Shown here: one piece after another, positions 25,526-34,398 of the stretch | Position numbering within the stretch: the first letter of the stretch is position 1 | Layout: each line of letters begins with the position of its first letter | Origin: Marinomonas posidonica_A | Lineage (GTDB): Bacteria > Pseudomonadota > Gammaproteobacteria > Pseudomonadales > Marinomonadaceae | Assembly (NCBI RefSeq): GCF_043643765.1 | Contig: NZ_JBHZSP010000006.1 | Coordinates: 62,001-126,000 of the forward strand | Reading direction: 5' to 3' | DNA: 64,000 bases | Notes under the pieces: model-generated | The model's input: only the letters and a program-made list of their open reading frames with translations | Database searches by the model: none | What the model was told of the DNA's origin: nothing | Translations under genes and position numbers: made by a program

Positions 25526-27921
25526 AACATCATTCGTCTACGCTTGCTTCTCCAGAAGATCAGTTTGATCCAAATACGGGCTCTATTATTGAGAGAGTAT
25601 TATTTAACAATCGTTTAATTGTCATTATTGTTTGTGCCTTACTGACTGCTTTATTGGGTTGGCAAGCAACTAAGTTAACCATCAATGCGAGTTTTGAAAA
25701 AACCTTACCAACACATCAAGAGTACATTCAAAATTATTTGACCTATGAAAAAGAGCTGACTGGCTTAGGTAATGCATTAAGAATTGCGGTCGTTAGTCCC
25801 AAAGGCACGATTTATGATGCGGAATATTTAGAGTTTTTACGTCAATTAAGCGATGACGTGTTTCTTCTTCCTGGCGTCGACCGCGTGCAAATGAAGTCTT
25901 TATGGACACCTTCCACTCGCTGGATTGGTGTCACTGAAGAAGGTTTGGATGGTGGTCCGGTGATTCCTGAAGATTACGATGGTTCACCGGCTAGTTTACA
26001 AAAACTAAAAGCCAACGTGGCTCGTTCGGGTCAAATAGGTCAGTTAATCGCAGCGGACGAAGAGTCCACTATTATATACATGCCGTTGCTGAGCCAAGAT
26101 GCGACAGGAGAAGCATTGGATTATGCGAAATACTCCGAAGCGCTTGAAGGTTTACGAACAAAGTACCAAGACAAAGGTTTAGAGATCCATATAACCGGCT
26201 TCACCAAGGTAATGGGGGATCTTATTGAAGGGGTTGAGGCAGTCCTTGGTTTCTTCGTGTTAGCGGTGATTATCGCGACTCTCATGGTCTTCTGGTATAC
26301 CCGATGTGTGCGTTCCACCTTGCTTGTGGTATTTGCATCAATATTAGCGGTCATTTGGCAACTGGGTATTTTACCGACATTAGGTTATGTATTAGACCCT
26401 TATTCTATTTTGGTGCCTTTTTTGGTCTTCGCGATTGGTATGAGCCATGGTGCACAAAAAATGAACGGCATCATGCAGGACGTGGGACGAGGTTTTGATA
26501 AATTAGTCGCAGCACGTTTTACCTTTAGACGATTGTTCTTAGCCGGATTGACGGCCTTGTTAGCCGATGCGGTAGGTTTTGCCGTTCTGTTGGTTATTGA
26601 TATTAAAGTGATTCAAGAATTAGCCATTGCTGCCTCTATTGGTGTGGCAGTCCTTATTTTTACGAACCTTATTCTACTGCCTATTATGTTGTCCTACGTT
26701 GGTGTAGGAGCAAAAGCGGCACAACGTAGTGTCGTAAATGACATTGATTCTTCTAATACGAAGAATATGCCTGTTTTGTGGGTATTTTTAGACAAGTTCA
26801 CTCAACGAAAATGGGCTATAGGCGCTTTGATTGGTGGATTCCTTTTAACTGTTGGTGCCTTTGCATTAAGTACCCAATTAAAGATAGGAGATCTAGATCA
26901 GGGTGCACCAGAGTTACGTCAAGACAGTCGCTATAACCAAGACGTTGCTTTTATGAATGAACATTACGGTGCTTCTAGTGATGTGATGGCGATTATGGTT
27001 AAAACCCCTGACGGTGCTTGTTCTCAATACGATACGTTGAAAAAAATTGACGTACTTGAATGGCAATTGCGTCAGCTTCCTGGGGTGGAATCGACCAATT
27101 CTTTGTCTTTGTTAACACGTCGTGTGTTGTCCGGTTTGAATGAAGGTAATCCTAAATGGTACGAGTTTTTACCGAACCAAAGTATGTTGAACTACATTAC
27201 GGCAGGTGCACCGCGAGGTTTGTATAACAACAGCTGTAATTTGTTAACAGTGTATGTGTATCTGCAAGATCATAAGGCCGACACACTAACTAATATTGTA
27301 AATCACGTAGAGGAATTTGCTAAAGACAATAATACAGAGGATGTGCAGTTCTTATTGGCGGCAGGTAGCGCGGGGATTCAAGCCGCTACGAATATCTCAG
27401 TAAAAGCGGCTTGGTATCAAATGCTGTTCCTTGTTTACGGTGCGGTTGCGTTATTGTCGTTAATTACCTTCCGCTCCTTTAAAGCCGTGGTCGTTGCGAT
27501 TCTGCCATTGATGCTGACTTCCATCATGGTAGAAGCGCTGATGGTGCAACTTGGTATGGGGGTAAAGGTCGCTACTCTACCCGTAATTGCCTTAGGGGTC
27601 GGTATTGGTATCGATTACGCCTTATATATTTTATCTATTACTCTGGTCGGACTACGTAACGGCAATAGTTTATCTGAATCTTATCTAAGGGCGCTTAACT
27701 TTACAGGTAAAGTCGTTATGTTAACTGGCGTTACTTTAGCTGTCGGGGTGATCACTTGGGTGGCAAGCCCAATTAAATTCCAAGCTGACATGGGCTTGTT
27801 GCTGGCTTTTATGTTCATTTGGAACATGTTGGGCGCATTGATTCTTCTTCCTGCTCTGGCGCACTTTTTACTTAAGCCAAAATACGCAAGTGATCAAAAA
27901 TCGCAGGATATATCTGAGTGA
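25522..27921 (+). CDS. RND-family transporter, MMPL type
   Basis: A 799-residue inner-membrane protein with two repeats, each a large periplasmic loop followed by a cluster of transmembrane helices (about residues 235-400 and 625-790), and one helix near each repeat start. The segments FAIGMSHGAQKMNG and GVGIGIDYALYILSI are the proton-relay region of helix 4 in each half. Members export or exchange hydrophobic molecules such as lipids and hopanoids. With the propeller protein encoded before it and the DUF1302/DUF1329 pair upstream, it suggests a four-part trans-envelope system. The next gene, a Rieske ferredoxin, starts inside its stop codon (TGATG). Confidence 0.9.
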   Translation: MKHHSSTLASPEDQFDPNTGSIIERVLFNNRLIVIIVCALLTALLGWQATKLTINASFEKTLPTHQEYIQNYLTYEKELTGLGNALRIAVVSPKGTIYDAEYLEFLRQLSDDVFLLPGVDRVQMKSLWTPSTRWIGVTEEGLDGGPVIPEDYDGSPASLQKLKANVARSGQIGQLIAADEESTIIYMPLLSQDATGEALDYAKYSEALEGLRTKYQDKGLEIHITGFTKVMGDLIEGVEAVLGFFVLAVIIATLMVFWYTRCVRSTLLVVFASILAVIWQLGILPTLGYVLDPYSILVPFLVFAIGMSHGAQKMNGIMQDVGRGFDKLVAARFTFRRLFLAGLTALLADAVGFAVLLVIDIKVIQELAIAASIGVAVLIFTNLILLPIMLSYVGVGAKAAQRSVVNDIDSSNTKNMPVLWVFLDKFTQRKWAIGALIGGFLLTVGAFALSTQLKIGDLDQGAPELRQDSRYNQDVAFMNEHYGASSDVMAIMVKTPDGACSQYDTLKKIDVLEWQLRQLPGVESTNSLSLLTRRVLSGLNEGNPKWYEFLPNQSMLNYITAGAPRGLYNNSCNLLTVYVYLQDHKADTLTNIVNHVEEFAKDNNTEDVQFLLAAGSAGIQAATNISVKAAWYQMLFLVYGAVALLSLITFRSFKAVVVAILPLMLTSIMVEALMVQLGMGVKVATLPVIALGVGIGIDYALYILSITLVGLRNGNSLSESYLRALNFTGKVVMLTGVTLAVGVITWVASPIKFQADMGLLLAFMFIWNMLGALILLPALAHFLLKPKYASDQKSQDISE

Positions 27922-28280
27922 TGGAAGAGGTTCAAGCTAAAGTTCTTTGTCATATCGATGAGATAGAAGAAGGGGCGACAAGAGGGTTTTTGGAGAACGA
28001 CGCAGGACATGATTTGTTTTTCGTTGTGAAACTTGATGGTCGCTTATTCGCTTGGCGAAATGCTTGTCCACATGTGTCTGGTGCACCAATGGCGTGGCGC
28101 AAGGATGCGTATATGGACGCCAAGAAGCAACATGTGGCTTGTCATGCCCACGGCGCTTTGTTTGAGCCTGATACTGGTTTGTGTATTCAAGGCCCTTGCC
28201 TTGGTCAGAGTTTAGCAAAAGTCCCAGTTCATGTGGATCAAGCGGGCATGGTTTCAGTGTTAATCACAGACATTAATTAA
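27921..28280 (+). CDS. Rieske [2Fe-2S] ferredoxin-like protein
   Basis: A 119-residue protein consisting of one Rieske domain. Cluster ligands are in NACPHVSGAP (Cys, His) and VACHAHGALFEPDTG (Cys, His). It lacks a signal peptide, so it acts in the cytoplasm, as an electron carrier or as a partner of an oxygenase. It starts in the stop codon of the MMPL gene and is followed after 32 bases by a flavin monooxygenase gene. Two stand-alone Rieske oxygenases lie 11 and 15 kb downstream and may be the real electron acceptors. A GTG one codon earlier is also possible. Confidence 0.87.
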   Translation: MEEVQAKVLCHIDEIEEGATRGFLENDAGHDLFFVVKLDGRLFAWRNACPHVSGAPMAWRKDAYMDAKKQHVACHAHGALFEPDTGLCIQGPCLGQSLAKVPVHVDQAGMVSVLITDIN

Positions 28281-28312
28281 TTGTACTAACAACAAAAATA
28301 AGGAGTCATTAA

Positions 28313-29443
28313 ATGACTGCAGTAAATAAAGTATTGGTCATTGGTGGTGGTTTCTCCGGTATGGCCACAGCAATCAAAATGCGTAGTCACGGCATTCAAG
28401 TCGATCTGGTTGAGATTGATCCAGAGTGGTGTGAACTAGGAGCGGGTATCACTATTAATGGTGCCTCCATGCGAGCATTAGAAAATCTTGGTTTGTATCA
28501 ACAAGTTGTTGAGCAAGGTTGTGTAACGGATGGTGTGGCGATTCACTTAGCGCACGGTCCTCTGGTTATGGAGCTGCCAACTCCGAGTCCTGTGGGTTCT
28601 ACTGTGGGAGGTAGTGGTGGCATTTTTCGTCCTACGCTTGCTCGTATTATGTCGTCAGCAACACTTGAGTCTGGTGTTAATGTCCGTTTAGGCTGCACCT
28701 ACACTGATATTCAGCAGACAGAATCAGGCGCGACTGTGTCTTTCACTGATGGCAGTACTCAAGACTATGATCTTGTTGTTGGTGCGGATGGTGTTCATTC
28801 TAAAATCCGCAAAGAGTTCTTCCCTGAAGTGGCTGACCCTGAATACATAGGTCAAGGTGTTTGGCGTGCCATTATGCCACGCCCTGCTGAAATTAATCGT
28901 GTGACTATGTGGATGGGCGACCATCTTAAGCTTGGTGTAAATCCTGTATCAGATACACATATGTATATGTTTATTACAGAAGATCGTCCTAAGAAAGAGC
29001 ACATCGACAAAGCGACTTGGCCTCAAGTTTTTGCCAGTCTGATGGAAAATTTCCCTAACCCAATAGTTAAAGCATTGATTCCACATGCACTAAAAGAAGA
29101 AGCCAATATTGACTATCGCCCGCTGGCAAATTTGTTGGTGAAAACACCATGGAATAAAGGTCGCTTGGTTATGATCGGTGACACCGTTGCTGCGACGACT
29201 CCACACCTTGCTTCTGGTGCAGGAATTGGTATTGAAAGTGGCATAGTCTTAGCCGATGAATTGGCGGCTAACACCAACCTTCAGGTCGCATTAGATACAT
29301 TCCATGAGCGTCGTTGGGAGCGTTGTCGTATGGTCGTGGAAAATTCGGCGCGTTTATGTCATATCGAAATCAATGGTGGCGACAAAGCTGAGCATTCAAA
29401 AATTATGGGGCAGTCATTAGGTGCTCTAGCTCAGCCTATTTAA
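28313..29443 (+). CDS. FAD-dependent aromatic monooxygenase (group A)
   Basis: A 376-residue flavoprotein of the 4-hydroxybenzoate / salicylate hydroxylase class. The FAD Rossmann motif is VLVIGGGFSGMATAIKM, the DG motif is VGADGVHSKIR near residue 160 and the GD motif is MIGDTVAATTPHLASGAGIGIE near residue 290. It would hydroxylate a phenolic ring with NAD(P)H and oxygen, making a diol or triol for the ring-cleaving VOC enzymes of the cluster. A good AAGGAG site precedes the start. It ends the long operon, as a terminator follows. Confidence 0.9.
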   Translation: MTAVNKVLVIGGGFSGMATAIKMRSHGIQVDLVEIDPEWCELGAGITINGASMRALENLGLYQQVVEQGCVTDGVAIHLAHGPLVMELPTPSPVGSTVGGSGGIFRPTLARIMSSATLESGVNVRLGCTYTDIQQTESGATVSFTDGSTQDYDLVVGADGVHSKIRKEFFPEVADPEYIGQGVWRAIMPRPAEINRVTMWMGDHLKLGVNPVSDTHMYMFITEDRPKKEHIDKATWPQVFASLMENFPNPIVKALIPHALKEEANIDYRPLANLLVKTPWNKGRLVMIGDTVAATTPHLASGAGIGIESGIVLADELAANTNLQVALDTFHERRWERCRMVVENSARLCHIEINGGDKAEHSKIMGQSLGALAQPI

Positions 29444-29464
29444 TTCTGATTTGAAACTCCCTTG

Positions 29465-29503
29465 GGTAGCGTGATGGTTTGAGACTGATCGCTACCATTT
29501 TTT
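29465..29503 (+). terminator. Terminator after the monooxygenase gene
   Basis: GGTAGCG pairs with CGCTACC over an 18-base loop, followed by ATTTTTTATTT. It separates the flavin monooxygenase from the cupin gene, which therefore probably has its own promoter. Confidence 0.7.
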
Positions 29504-29545
29504 ATTTCATGTGTTGTCTATAATTTTCTGTAAAGGAGCTTTTTT

Positions 29546-30121
29546 ATGGGCTTTCCTGATATTTATCGAATCGTAACGGGGCATGATGACAATGGTAAAT
29601 CCATGATTGTCGAAAATGGTCCGCTGAAAACGGTTATGGATTTAGAGGCGGTTCCTGGTACTCGATTCCATGAAGTGTGGAGTACAGACCAAGCTCCCGC
29701 CCCTGTCACTCATGTGCAAACCGATCCAACACTTGGCCCGGTCGTATTACCTCCTACGCCGACAGGAACACGCATTCGATATGTAGATATACCGCCAGAC
29801 AGCGAAGAGTTCTTAAATCAGGGGCATGGCAAAATGAAAGACATGTTCTCTAAAGTCGGCGACGAAAGTGCATCGACAGTAAAAGACGACTCACCACATC
29901 CGCTTATGCACCGTACCGAATCCATTGATTACGGCATTGTCATCGAAGGGGAACTAACCCTTATCGTTGACAAAGACGAAGCCATTTTAAAGCCCGGTAG
30001 TGTAGTCGTGCAGCGTGGAACCAACCATGCCTGGGCGAACCGTTCGGGAAAGATGTGCCGCATTTTATTTATTTTAGTTGGCGGACAGTATGATGAAGAA
30101 CTCGCCAAATCTTTAGCTTAA
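29546..30121 (+). CDS. Cupin domain protein
   Basis: A 191-residue cytoplasmic protein. The cupin barrel is in the C-terminal half: SIDYGIVIEGELTLIVDKDEAILKPG and VQRGTNHAWANRSGKMCRILFILVGG. The second motif histidine (NHAW) is present while the first motif lacks the usual HxH (YGIVIEGE), so metal binding is uncertain. The N-terminal half (residues 1-80) is a family extension with KTVMDLEAVPGTRFHEVWSTD. Such proteins occur beside FAH-family and aromatic genes. It is followed after 12 bases by an FAH hydrolase gene. AAGGAG fixes the start. Confidence 0.82.
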   Translation: MGFPDIYRIVTGHDDNGKSMIVENGPLKTVMDLEAVPGTRFHEVWSTDQAPAPVTHVQTDPTLGPVVLPPTPTGTRIRYVDIPPDSEEFLNQGHGKMKDMFSKVGDESASTVKDDSPHPLMHRTESIDYGIVIEGELTLIVDKDEAILKPGSVVVQRGTNHAWANRSGKMCRILFILVGGQYDEELAKSLA

Positions 30122-30133
30122 CATGGAATATTT

Positions 30134-31114
30134 ATGAAATTTGCAACCTTACCTAATGGCACCTTAGACGGTCGCTTAATCATTGTTTCAAAGGACTTAA
30201 CCCAGGCGGCAGACGCATCCTCTATTACCCCTAACTTACTTTCTGCTGTACAAAATTGGCAAAGTAAATGGATAGACCTGCAAGCCATGTATGACCTTTT
30301 GAATGAAGGCAAACTGGAAGCTGCTTTTGACTTTGACCCATCCGCTTGTCTTGCGCCATTACCAAGAAGCCCCCAATGGCTAGACGCTTCGGCCTTCTTG
30401 AACCATGGCAAATTAATGGAAGAAGCTTTTAACACAGATCCTATTGCTGACTTCGACACCATTCCTGTTATGTACCAAGGTGCCAGCGATGACTTTCAAG
30501 GCCCAACCGTAGACATTCCCATGCCAAGCGAAGCTGACGGCATCGACTTTGAAGGGGAGTTTGGCGTTGTCATGGGTGAAGTGCCTATGTCCGCAACCCC
30601 CGAAGCAGCTGCCAAATCAATACGCTTGATAGTGCAAATTAACGACTGGAGCTTACGCGCCCTTGGGCCACGTGAGATGAACTCAGGCTTTGGCTTCTTA
30701 CAAGCCAAACCTTCTTCTAGCTTCGCACCTGTGGCGGTTACGCCTGACGAACTAGGCGATGCTTGGGCCAATGGCCGAGTGAACATGCCATTACATGTAA
30801 GTTGGAATGGCGAGCGTTTTGGCGAACCTCACGGCAGCGAAATGAACTTCTCCTTTCCGCAACTAATGGCACACGCCGCTCGTAGTCGTAAACTCACCGC
30901 AGGTTGCATTATAGGATCTGGCACCGTCTCGAATAGTGCGCGTGAAGCAGGGTCTGCCTGTATTTCTGAACGTCGCGTCATCGAAAAAATCGACCTTGGA
31001 GAGATCAAAACCGCGTTCATGAAATTTGGCGACACAGTACGTATGCAAGCTAAATTTGACGATGGAACCGATGGCCCATTCGGTGTGATTGAACAAAAAG
31101 TGGTTTCTAACTAG
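30134..31114 (+). CDS. Fumarylacetoacetate hydrolase family protein, copy 1
   Basis: A 326-residue FAH-fold enzyme expected to cleave a C-C bond in a 3-acylpyruvate-like ring-cleavage product. It carries its own N-terminal domain (residues 1-85, KFATLPNGTLDGRLIIVSKD). Metal-site features are DFEGEFGVVMGEVPM near residue 140 and INDWSLRALGPREMN near residue 172, with SGTVSNSAREAGSACISERR near residue 265. The arrangement recalls maleylacetoacetate-type FAH proteins with an N-terminal extension. The base composition is slightly richer in C than its neighbours. It stands between the cupin gene and an epimerase-like gene. Confidence 0.87.
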   Translation: MKFATLPNGTLDGRLIIVSKDLTQAADASSITPNLLSAVQNWQSKWIDLQAMYDLLNEGKLEAAFDFDPSACLAPLPRSPQWLDASAFLNHGKLMEEAFNTDPIADFDTIPVMYQGASDDFQGPTVDIPMPSEADGIDFEGEFGVVMGEVPMSATPEAAAKSIRLIVQINDWSLRALGPREMNSGFGFLQAKPSSSFAPVAVTPDELGDAWANGRVNMPLHVSWNGERFGEPHGSEMNFSFPQLMAHAARSRKLTAGCIIGSGTVSNSAREAGSACISERRVIEKIDLGEIKTAFMKFGDTVRMQAKFDDGTDGPFGVIEQKVVSN

Positions 31115-31130
31115 TCAGAAGGTTGATGCG

Positions 31131-32117
31131 ATGCATGTAGTGATAACGGGTGCGAATGGATTTGTCGGCCAAGGGTTAACAAAACGATTACTTGAGGTCG
31201 GTCAAATAGGGCAGCAAACCATCACCCGTTTGACCTTACTTGATCGACAATTTGACGAGGCACTTTTTGAAAAGATGCCTTCAACAAAAGTGTCTTCAAT
31301 TAAAATCGGAAAATACGCGGGAGACCTAGCCGATGGCACTTGGTTGTGGGACACGCTGAGCGGTTCCACCATCGACGTGGTTTTTCATTTGGCCAGCATT
31401 CCCGGTGGTATGGCGGAACAAAACGATAGTTTGGCCCGTAAAGTCAACATCGACGCCACCATGACCTTGCTTGAAATCGCCAAGTCACAAACGGAAAATG
31501 GGCAAGGTAAGTCCGTCTTCGTTTTTGCCAGCAGCATTGCCGTATTTGGCAAGATGCCGGACTTTGTCAACGACGACACTCCCCTTAAACCTCAGCTAAG
31601 CTATGGCGCTCATAAAATCGTGGGTGAAGTCATGATCAACGACTTTAGCCGCCGAGGCTGGGTAGACGGTCGTTCTTTACGCCTACCGGGTGTACTGGCA
31701 CGACCTCCCGCTGAAACAGGGCAGTTATCCGCCTTCTTGAGTGACATCATTCGTGAACTATCCCAAGGCCATGCATTTGTGTGCCCCATGTCGCCACAAG
31801 CCAAAACATGGGCGTCTTCTTTACCAAACATCATCGACAACCTTATCCATGGTGCCGCGGTGCAAGAAAACAAAATACAAGACCACCGAACACTCACCTT
31901 ACCGACACTTTGCTTCAGCATGGCGGAATTAGTGGCGGCGATTGGCTCGGTTTATCAACAACCTACGGATGAACGGATTCGTTATGAAGTGAACCCAATG
32001 ATTGAAACCCTGTTTGGTCGTTTTCCGCCCCTAGAAACACCAGCAGCGGATGGTGCTGGTTTTCAGCATGATGGGGAGTTGAAAAACCTAGTAAAGCGAG
32101 CGTTATTAGGTTCATAA
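31131..32117 (+). CDS. NAD-dependent epimerase/dehydratase family protein (DenD-like)
   Basis: About 328 residues of the extended SDR fold, starting MHVVITGANGFVGQGLTKRLL with a clear NAD-binding GxxGxxG. The catalytic tyrosine and lysine are in LSYGAHKIVGEVMI (YxxxK) near residue 160, and serine in VFASSIAVFG. The domain order and the RSLRLPGVLARPP segment resemble D-erythronate dehydrogenase-type enzymes, so an oxidation of a hydroxy acid is more likely than sugar epimerisation. The start at ATG 31131 is preceded by AGAAGG. It ends the cupin-FAH-epimerase transcript and is convergent with a LysR gene. Confidence 0.85.
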   Translation: MHVVITGANGFVGQGLTKRLLEVGQIGQQTITRLTLLDRQFDEALFEKMPSTKVSSIKIGKYAGDLADGTWLWDTLSGSTIDVVFHLASIPGGMAEQNDSLARKVNIDATMTLLEIAKSQTENGQGKSVFVFASSIAVFGKMPDFVNDDTPLKPQLSYGAHKIVGEVMINDFSRRGWVDGRSLRLPGVLARPPAETGQLSAFLSDIIRELSQGHAFVCPMSPQAKTWASSLPNIIDNLIHGAAVQENKIQDHRTLTLPTLCFSMAELVAAIGSVYQQPTDERIRYEVNPMIETLFGRFPPLETPAADGAGFQHDGELKNLVKRALLGS

Positions 32118-32172
32118 AGAAGTCATGCTTACTGGTAGGCTGATCTATCAATCATGTCTGCCAGCATACATA

Positions 32173-33081
32173 TTAAGCATGTTTGAGCTCTTTGGCTGCA
32201 TCGGTTAATAGCCCCGTTAACCATTGCAATCCTGGATCCGAATTTCTTACGTTGTGCCATTGCATACCTTCAATGATATGTGGGAAAGGCTCCCAAGTGT
32301 CATGAAGTTTAATGGGGTAAAGCTTGGCGAAGTGCTGTGCGTAGCGACGATGCATGGTGGCAAGTCGTTTGGTTCCCACTACGGCTTGGCAAAGTGCGCC
32401 GAATTCTGGGAGTTGGACCTCGACATGTCGCTTCCATCCATTACTGATGATATGACTGTCTGCAATAGAAGGTCTGCGTTCAAGCCCAAAGGTTGCAACG
32501 GCATGGCCGGAGGCAAAAAAGGTTTCTTTATCTATGTTGTCGAAGCCTGCTTCAGCCCAACTGATAACGACTTCTTCGTCTTGCCAAAGCTCGATAAAGT
32601 TGTGATTTGGCAATGAGAGCTTTTTGACAATGAGCAGCAGGTCTATTTCGGCTCTATCAAAGCATTCATTGGTTTGCTCATTAAGGGGAATAATTTCGAA
32701 GGTAACAGCAGGGGCTAAGGTGGCCGCTTTAGCAATGACCTTGGCTAACAAGGTTGTGTAGGCATAATCTGAAGCGGATACCACAAAGTGGCGTGCTGTT
32801 GTCGCCGGGTCAAAACTACCCGCTCGAGTGATTTCGCCTCTGATTTGAAGCAATGCTCTGTGTACTGGTTCGGCTAAGGATTCGGCTTTTGGTGTCAGAA
32901 ACATGCGGCGACCACGTTGCACAAGAAGCTCATCATCGAAATATTCTCGTAATCGCTTCAGTGCACCGGTAACAGCCGGTTGACTTAAATGTATGCGTCT
33001 AGCGGCCGCAGAAACGTGTCGCTCTTCAATTAAAGCCTCAAGGGCTACCAGTAAGTTTAAATCTAATCCGTCGAATCTCAT
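32173..33081 (-). CDS. LysR family regulator (NodD-like branch), copy 2
   Basis: A 302-residue regulator starting MRFDGLDLNLLVALEALIEE, with the DNA-binding helix ARRIHLSQPAVTGALKRLREYFDDELLVQ. It closely resembles the copies at 16.7 and 40.6 kb, notably through the shared LREYFDDEL segment. It is divergent from the amidohydrolase gene; the 231-base gap holds an ATACTT/AAGTAT dyad with T-N11-A spacing and a 17-base element repeated at 34.4 kb. It therefore probably controls the amidohydrolase and the VOC-FAH genes that follow. Confidence 0.9.
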   Translation of the reverse strand: MRFDGLDLNLLVALEALIEERHVSAAARRIHLSQPAVTGALKRLREYFDDELLVQRGRRMFLTPKAESLAEPVHRALLQIRGEITRAGSFDPATTARHFVVSASDYAYTTLLAKVIAKAATLAPAVTFEIIPLNEQTNECFDRAEIDLLLIVKKLSLPNHNFIELWQDEEVVISWAEAGFDNIDKETFFASGHAVATFGLERRPSIADSHIISNGWKRHVEVQLPEFGALCQAVVGTKRLATMHRRYAQHFAKLYPIKLHDTWEPFPHIIEGMQWHNVRNSDPGLQWLTGLLTDAAKELKHA

Positions 33082-33099
33082 ACGCCAAATCTATCAGCC

Positions 33100-33120
33100 A
33101 TACTTATTGCTTGCAAGTAT
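33100..33120. promoter_or_regulatory. LysR-type dyad ATACTT-N9-AAGTAT
   Basis: Six-base arms around CTTGC-containing centre with T-N11-A geometry, 19 bases upstream of the LysR copy 2 start. It is a plausible autoregulatory and activation site. Confidence 0.5.
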
Positions 33121-33127
33121 AATTCTG

Positions 33128-33144
33128 ATTGGACGCTTATAGGT
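33128..33144 (+). promoter_or_regulatory. Element ATTGGACGCTTATAGGT, first copy
   Basis: This 17-base element recurs with one change at 34439-34455, and in inverted, imperfect form at about 34400-34417. Both places precede catabolic genes, so it is likely a regulator binding site. Confidence 0.5.
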
Positions 33145-33312
33145 ATTAAATGAAAGAGTAAGCTTGTTCTCACCATTGGTGGGTCTATTTATCCGTTTAA
33201 ATGAAGGCATTGCACGTTTAATTTTCATTTTGAAATACGACAGTGAATGATGTGCCAGCCTTACTACACGCGATATCTTTTCTATAAAAATAATTATGAT
33301 TAGGTTGAGTTT

Positions 33313-34362
33313 ATGAGTACTGATTGCTGTTCGAATAATAATGTTATTTTAGTGAATCAAAAAGGTAAGCATTTGGTGGTGGATATTCATTGCCATTTAA
33401 ATGTGCCAGCCGCCGATAAAATTGTACAGGCCAAGTATCCTGGTCCACCGCCCGGTCTCCATGAGTTTTCTAGCGAAAAAACCAACGAAGTCAATAAAGC
33501 GCAGTTTTGTACCATAGGGGCAACCTTAAACAATATTGACTTGCGCATTGAGGATATGGATAAACAGGGAATTGATGTCCAAGTTATCTCCCCAACCCCG
33601 GGTCAGTACTTTTACTATACCGATGCAGAAACCGGCTTAAAGGCGGCGCAAGCGATTAACAATGGTATTGCAGAAGCGGTTGCGACTAACCCAGAACGAT
33701 TTGTCGGTATGGGAACTTTACCGATGCAAGACATTGATATGGCGATCATAGAAATGACGCGCTGTGCCAAAGAGCTTAATTTGCGCGGTATTGAAATAAA
33801 CACCAATGTGAATGGTAAAGATTTGCATGATGAAGAGTTAGGCAGATTTTTTGCCGCGGCCGAAGCGCTGGGGATCTTGCTTTTTATTCATCCGCTTGGT
33901 TTTACCCATGCAACTCGCATGAAAGAATATTATTTCAATAACCTGATTGGTAACCCACTGGAGTCGACTCTTGCTGTTGGTCACTTAATTTTTGGTGGTG
34001 TATTAGATCGCTATCCGGGATTAAAAATCTGCGTAGCACATGGTGGCGGTTACATTCCCGGTTATTGGGGGCGCATGGATCATGGTTGGCGTGCCCGCGC
34101 TGATTGCAGTGAACATTGTAAAGAACTGCCATCCAGTTACCTTCGTAAATTATGGTTCGATACGCTGGTTTTCGACAAGGAACAACTGGCTTCTCTCGTC
34201 CGCACTCACGGTTCTGATCGCTTATGTCTGGGGACAGATTATCCTTTTGATATGGCTGAGCCTGATCCGCTTGGATTCCATGATCAGTTGGATGAAGAGG
34301 ACAAGGCTAAAATTCTAGGGTTAAACGCCGCGGGCCTTCTTGGGTTGAGTGTTAAATCTTAA
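33313..34362 (+). CDS. Amidohydrolase family protein (ACMSD-like decarboxylase/hydrolase)
   Basis: A 349-residue TIM-barrel metalloenzyme. Metal ligands are visible: HxH in VDIHCHLN (near residue 26), His in LLFIHPLGFTHA, His in ICVAHGGGYIPGYWGRMDHGW and Asp in CLGTDYPFDMAEPD. This is the ACMSD / gamma-resorcylate decarboxylase / 5-carboxyvanillate decarboxylase (LigW) branch; some relatives hydrolyse C-C bonds (LigY). It would decarboxylate an aromatic acid or act on a ring-cleavage product. It stands divergent from LysR copy 2 and 206 bases before a VOC dioxygenase gene. The N-terminal segment with a Cys-Cys pair is not part of the barrel. Confidence 0.88.
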   Translation: MSTDCCSNNNVILVNQKGKHLVVDIHCHLNVPAADKIVQAKYPGPPPGLHEFSSEKTNEVNKAQFCTIGATLNNIDLRIEDMDKQGIDVQVISPTPGQYFYYTDAETGLKAAQAINNGIAEAVATNPERFVGMGTLPMQDIDMAIIEMTRCAKELNLRGIEINTNVNGKDLHDEELGRFFAAAEALGILLFIHPLGFTHATRMKEYYFNNLIGNPLESTLAVGHLIFGGVLDRYPGLKICVAHGGGYIPGYWGRMDHGWRARADCSEHCKELPSSYLRKLWFDTLVFDKEQLASLVRTHGSDRLCLGTDYPFDMAEPDPLGFHDQLDEEDKAKILGLNAAGLLGLSVKS

Positions 34363-34398
34363 TAAAGCCTGAAGAGTGGGCGGACTTGAATTTGTCTT

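Noticed and set aside
28313..29443. Naming the monooxygenase as salicylate or 3-hydroxybenzoate hydroxylase
   Set aside because: The FAD motifs define only the group; no gentisate or catechol 1,2-dioxygenase gene is present to support either substrate.
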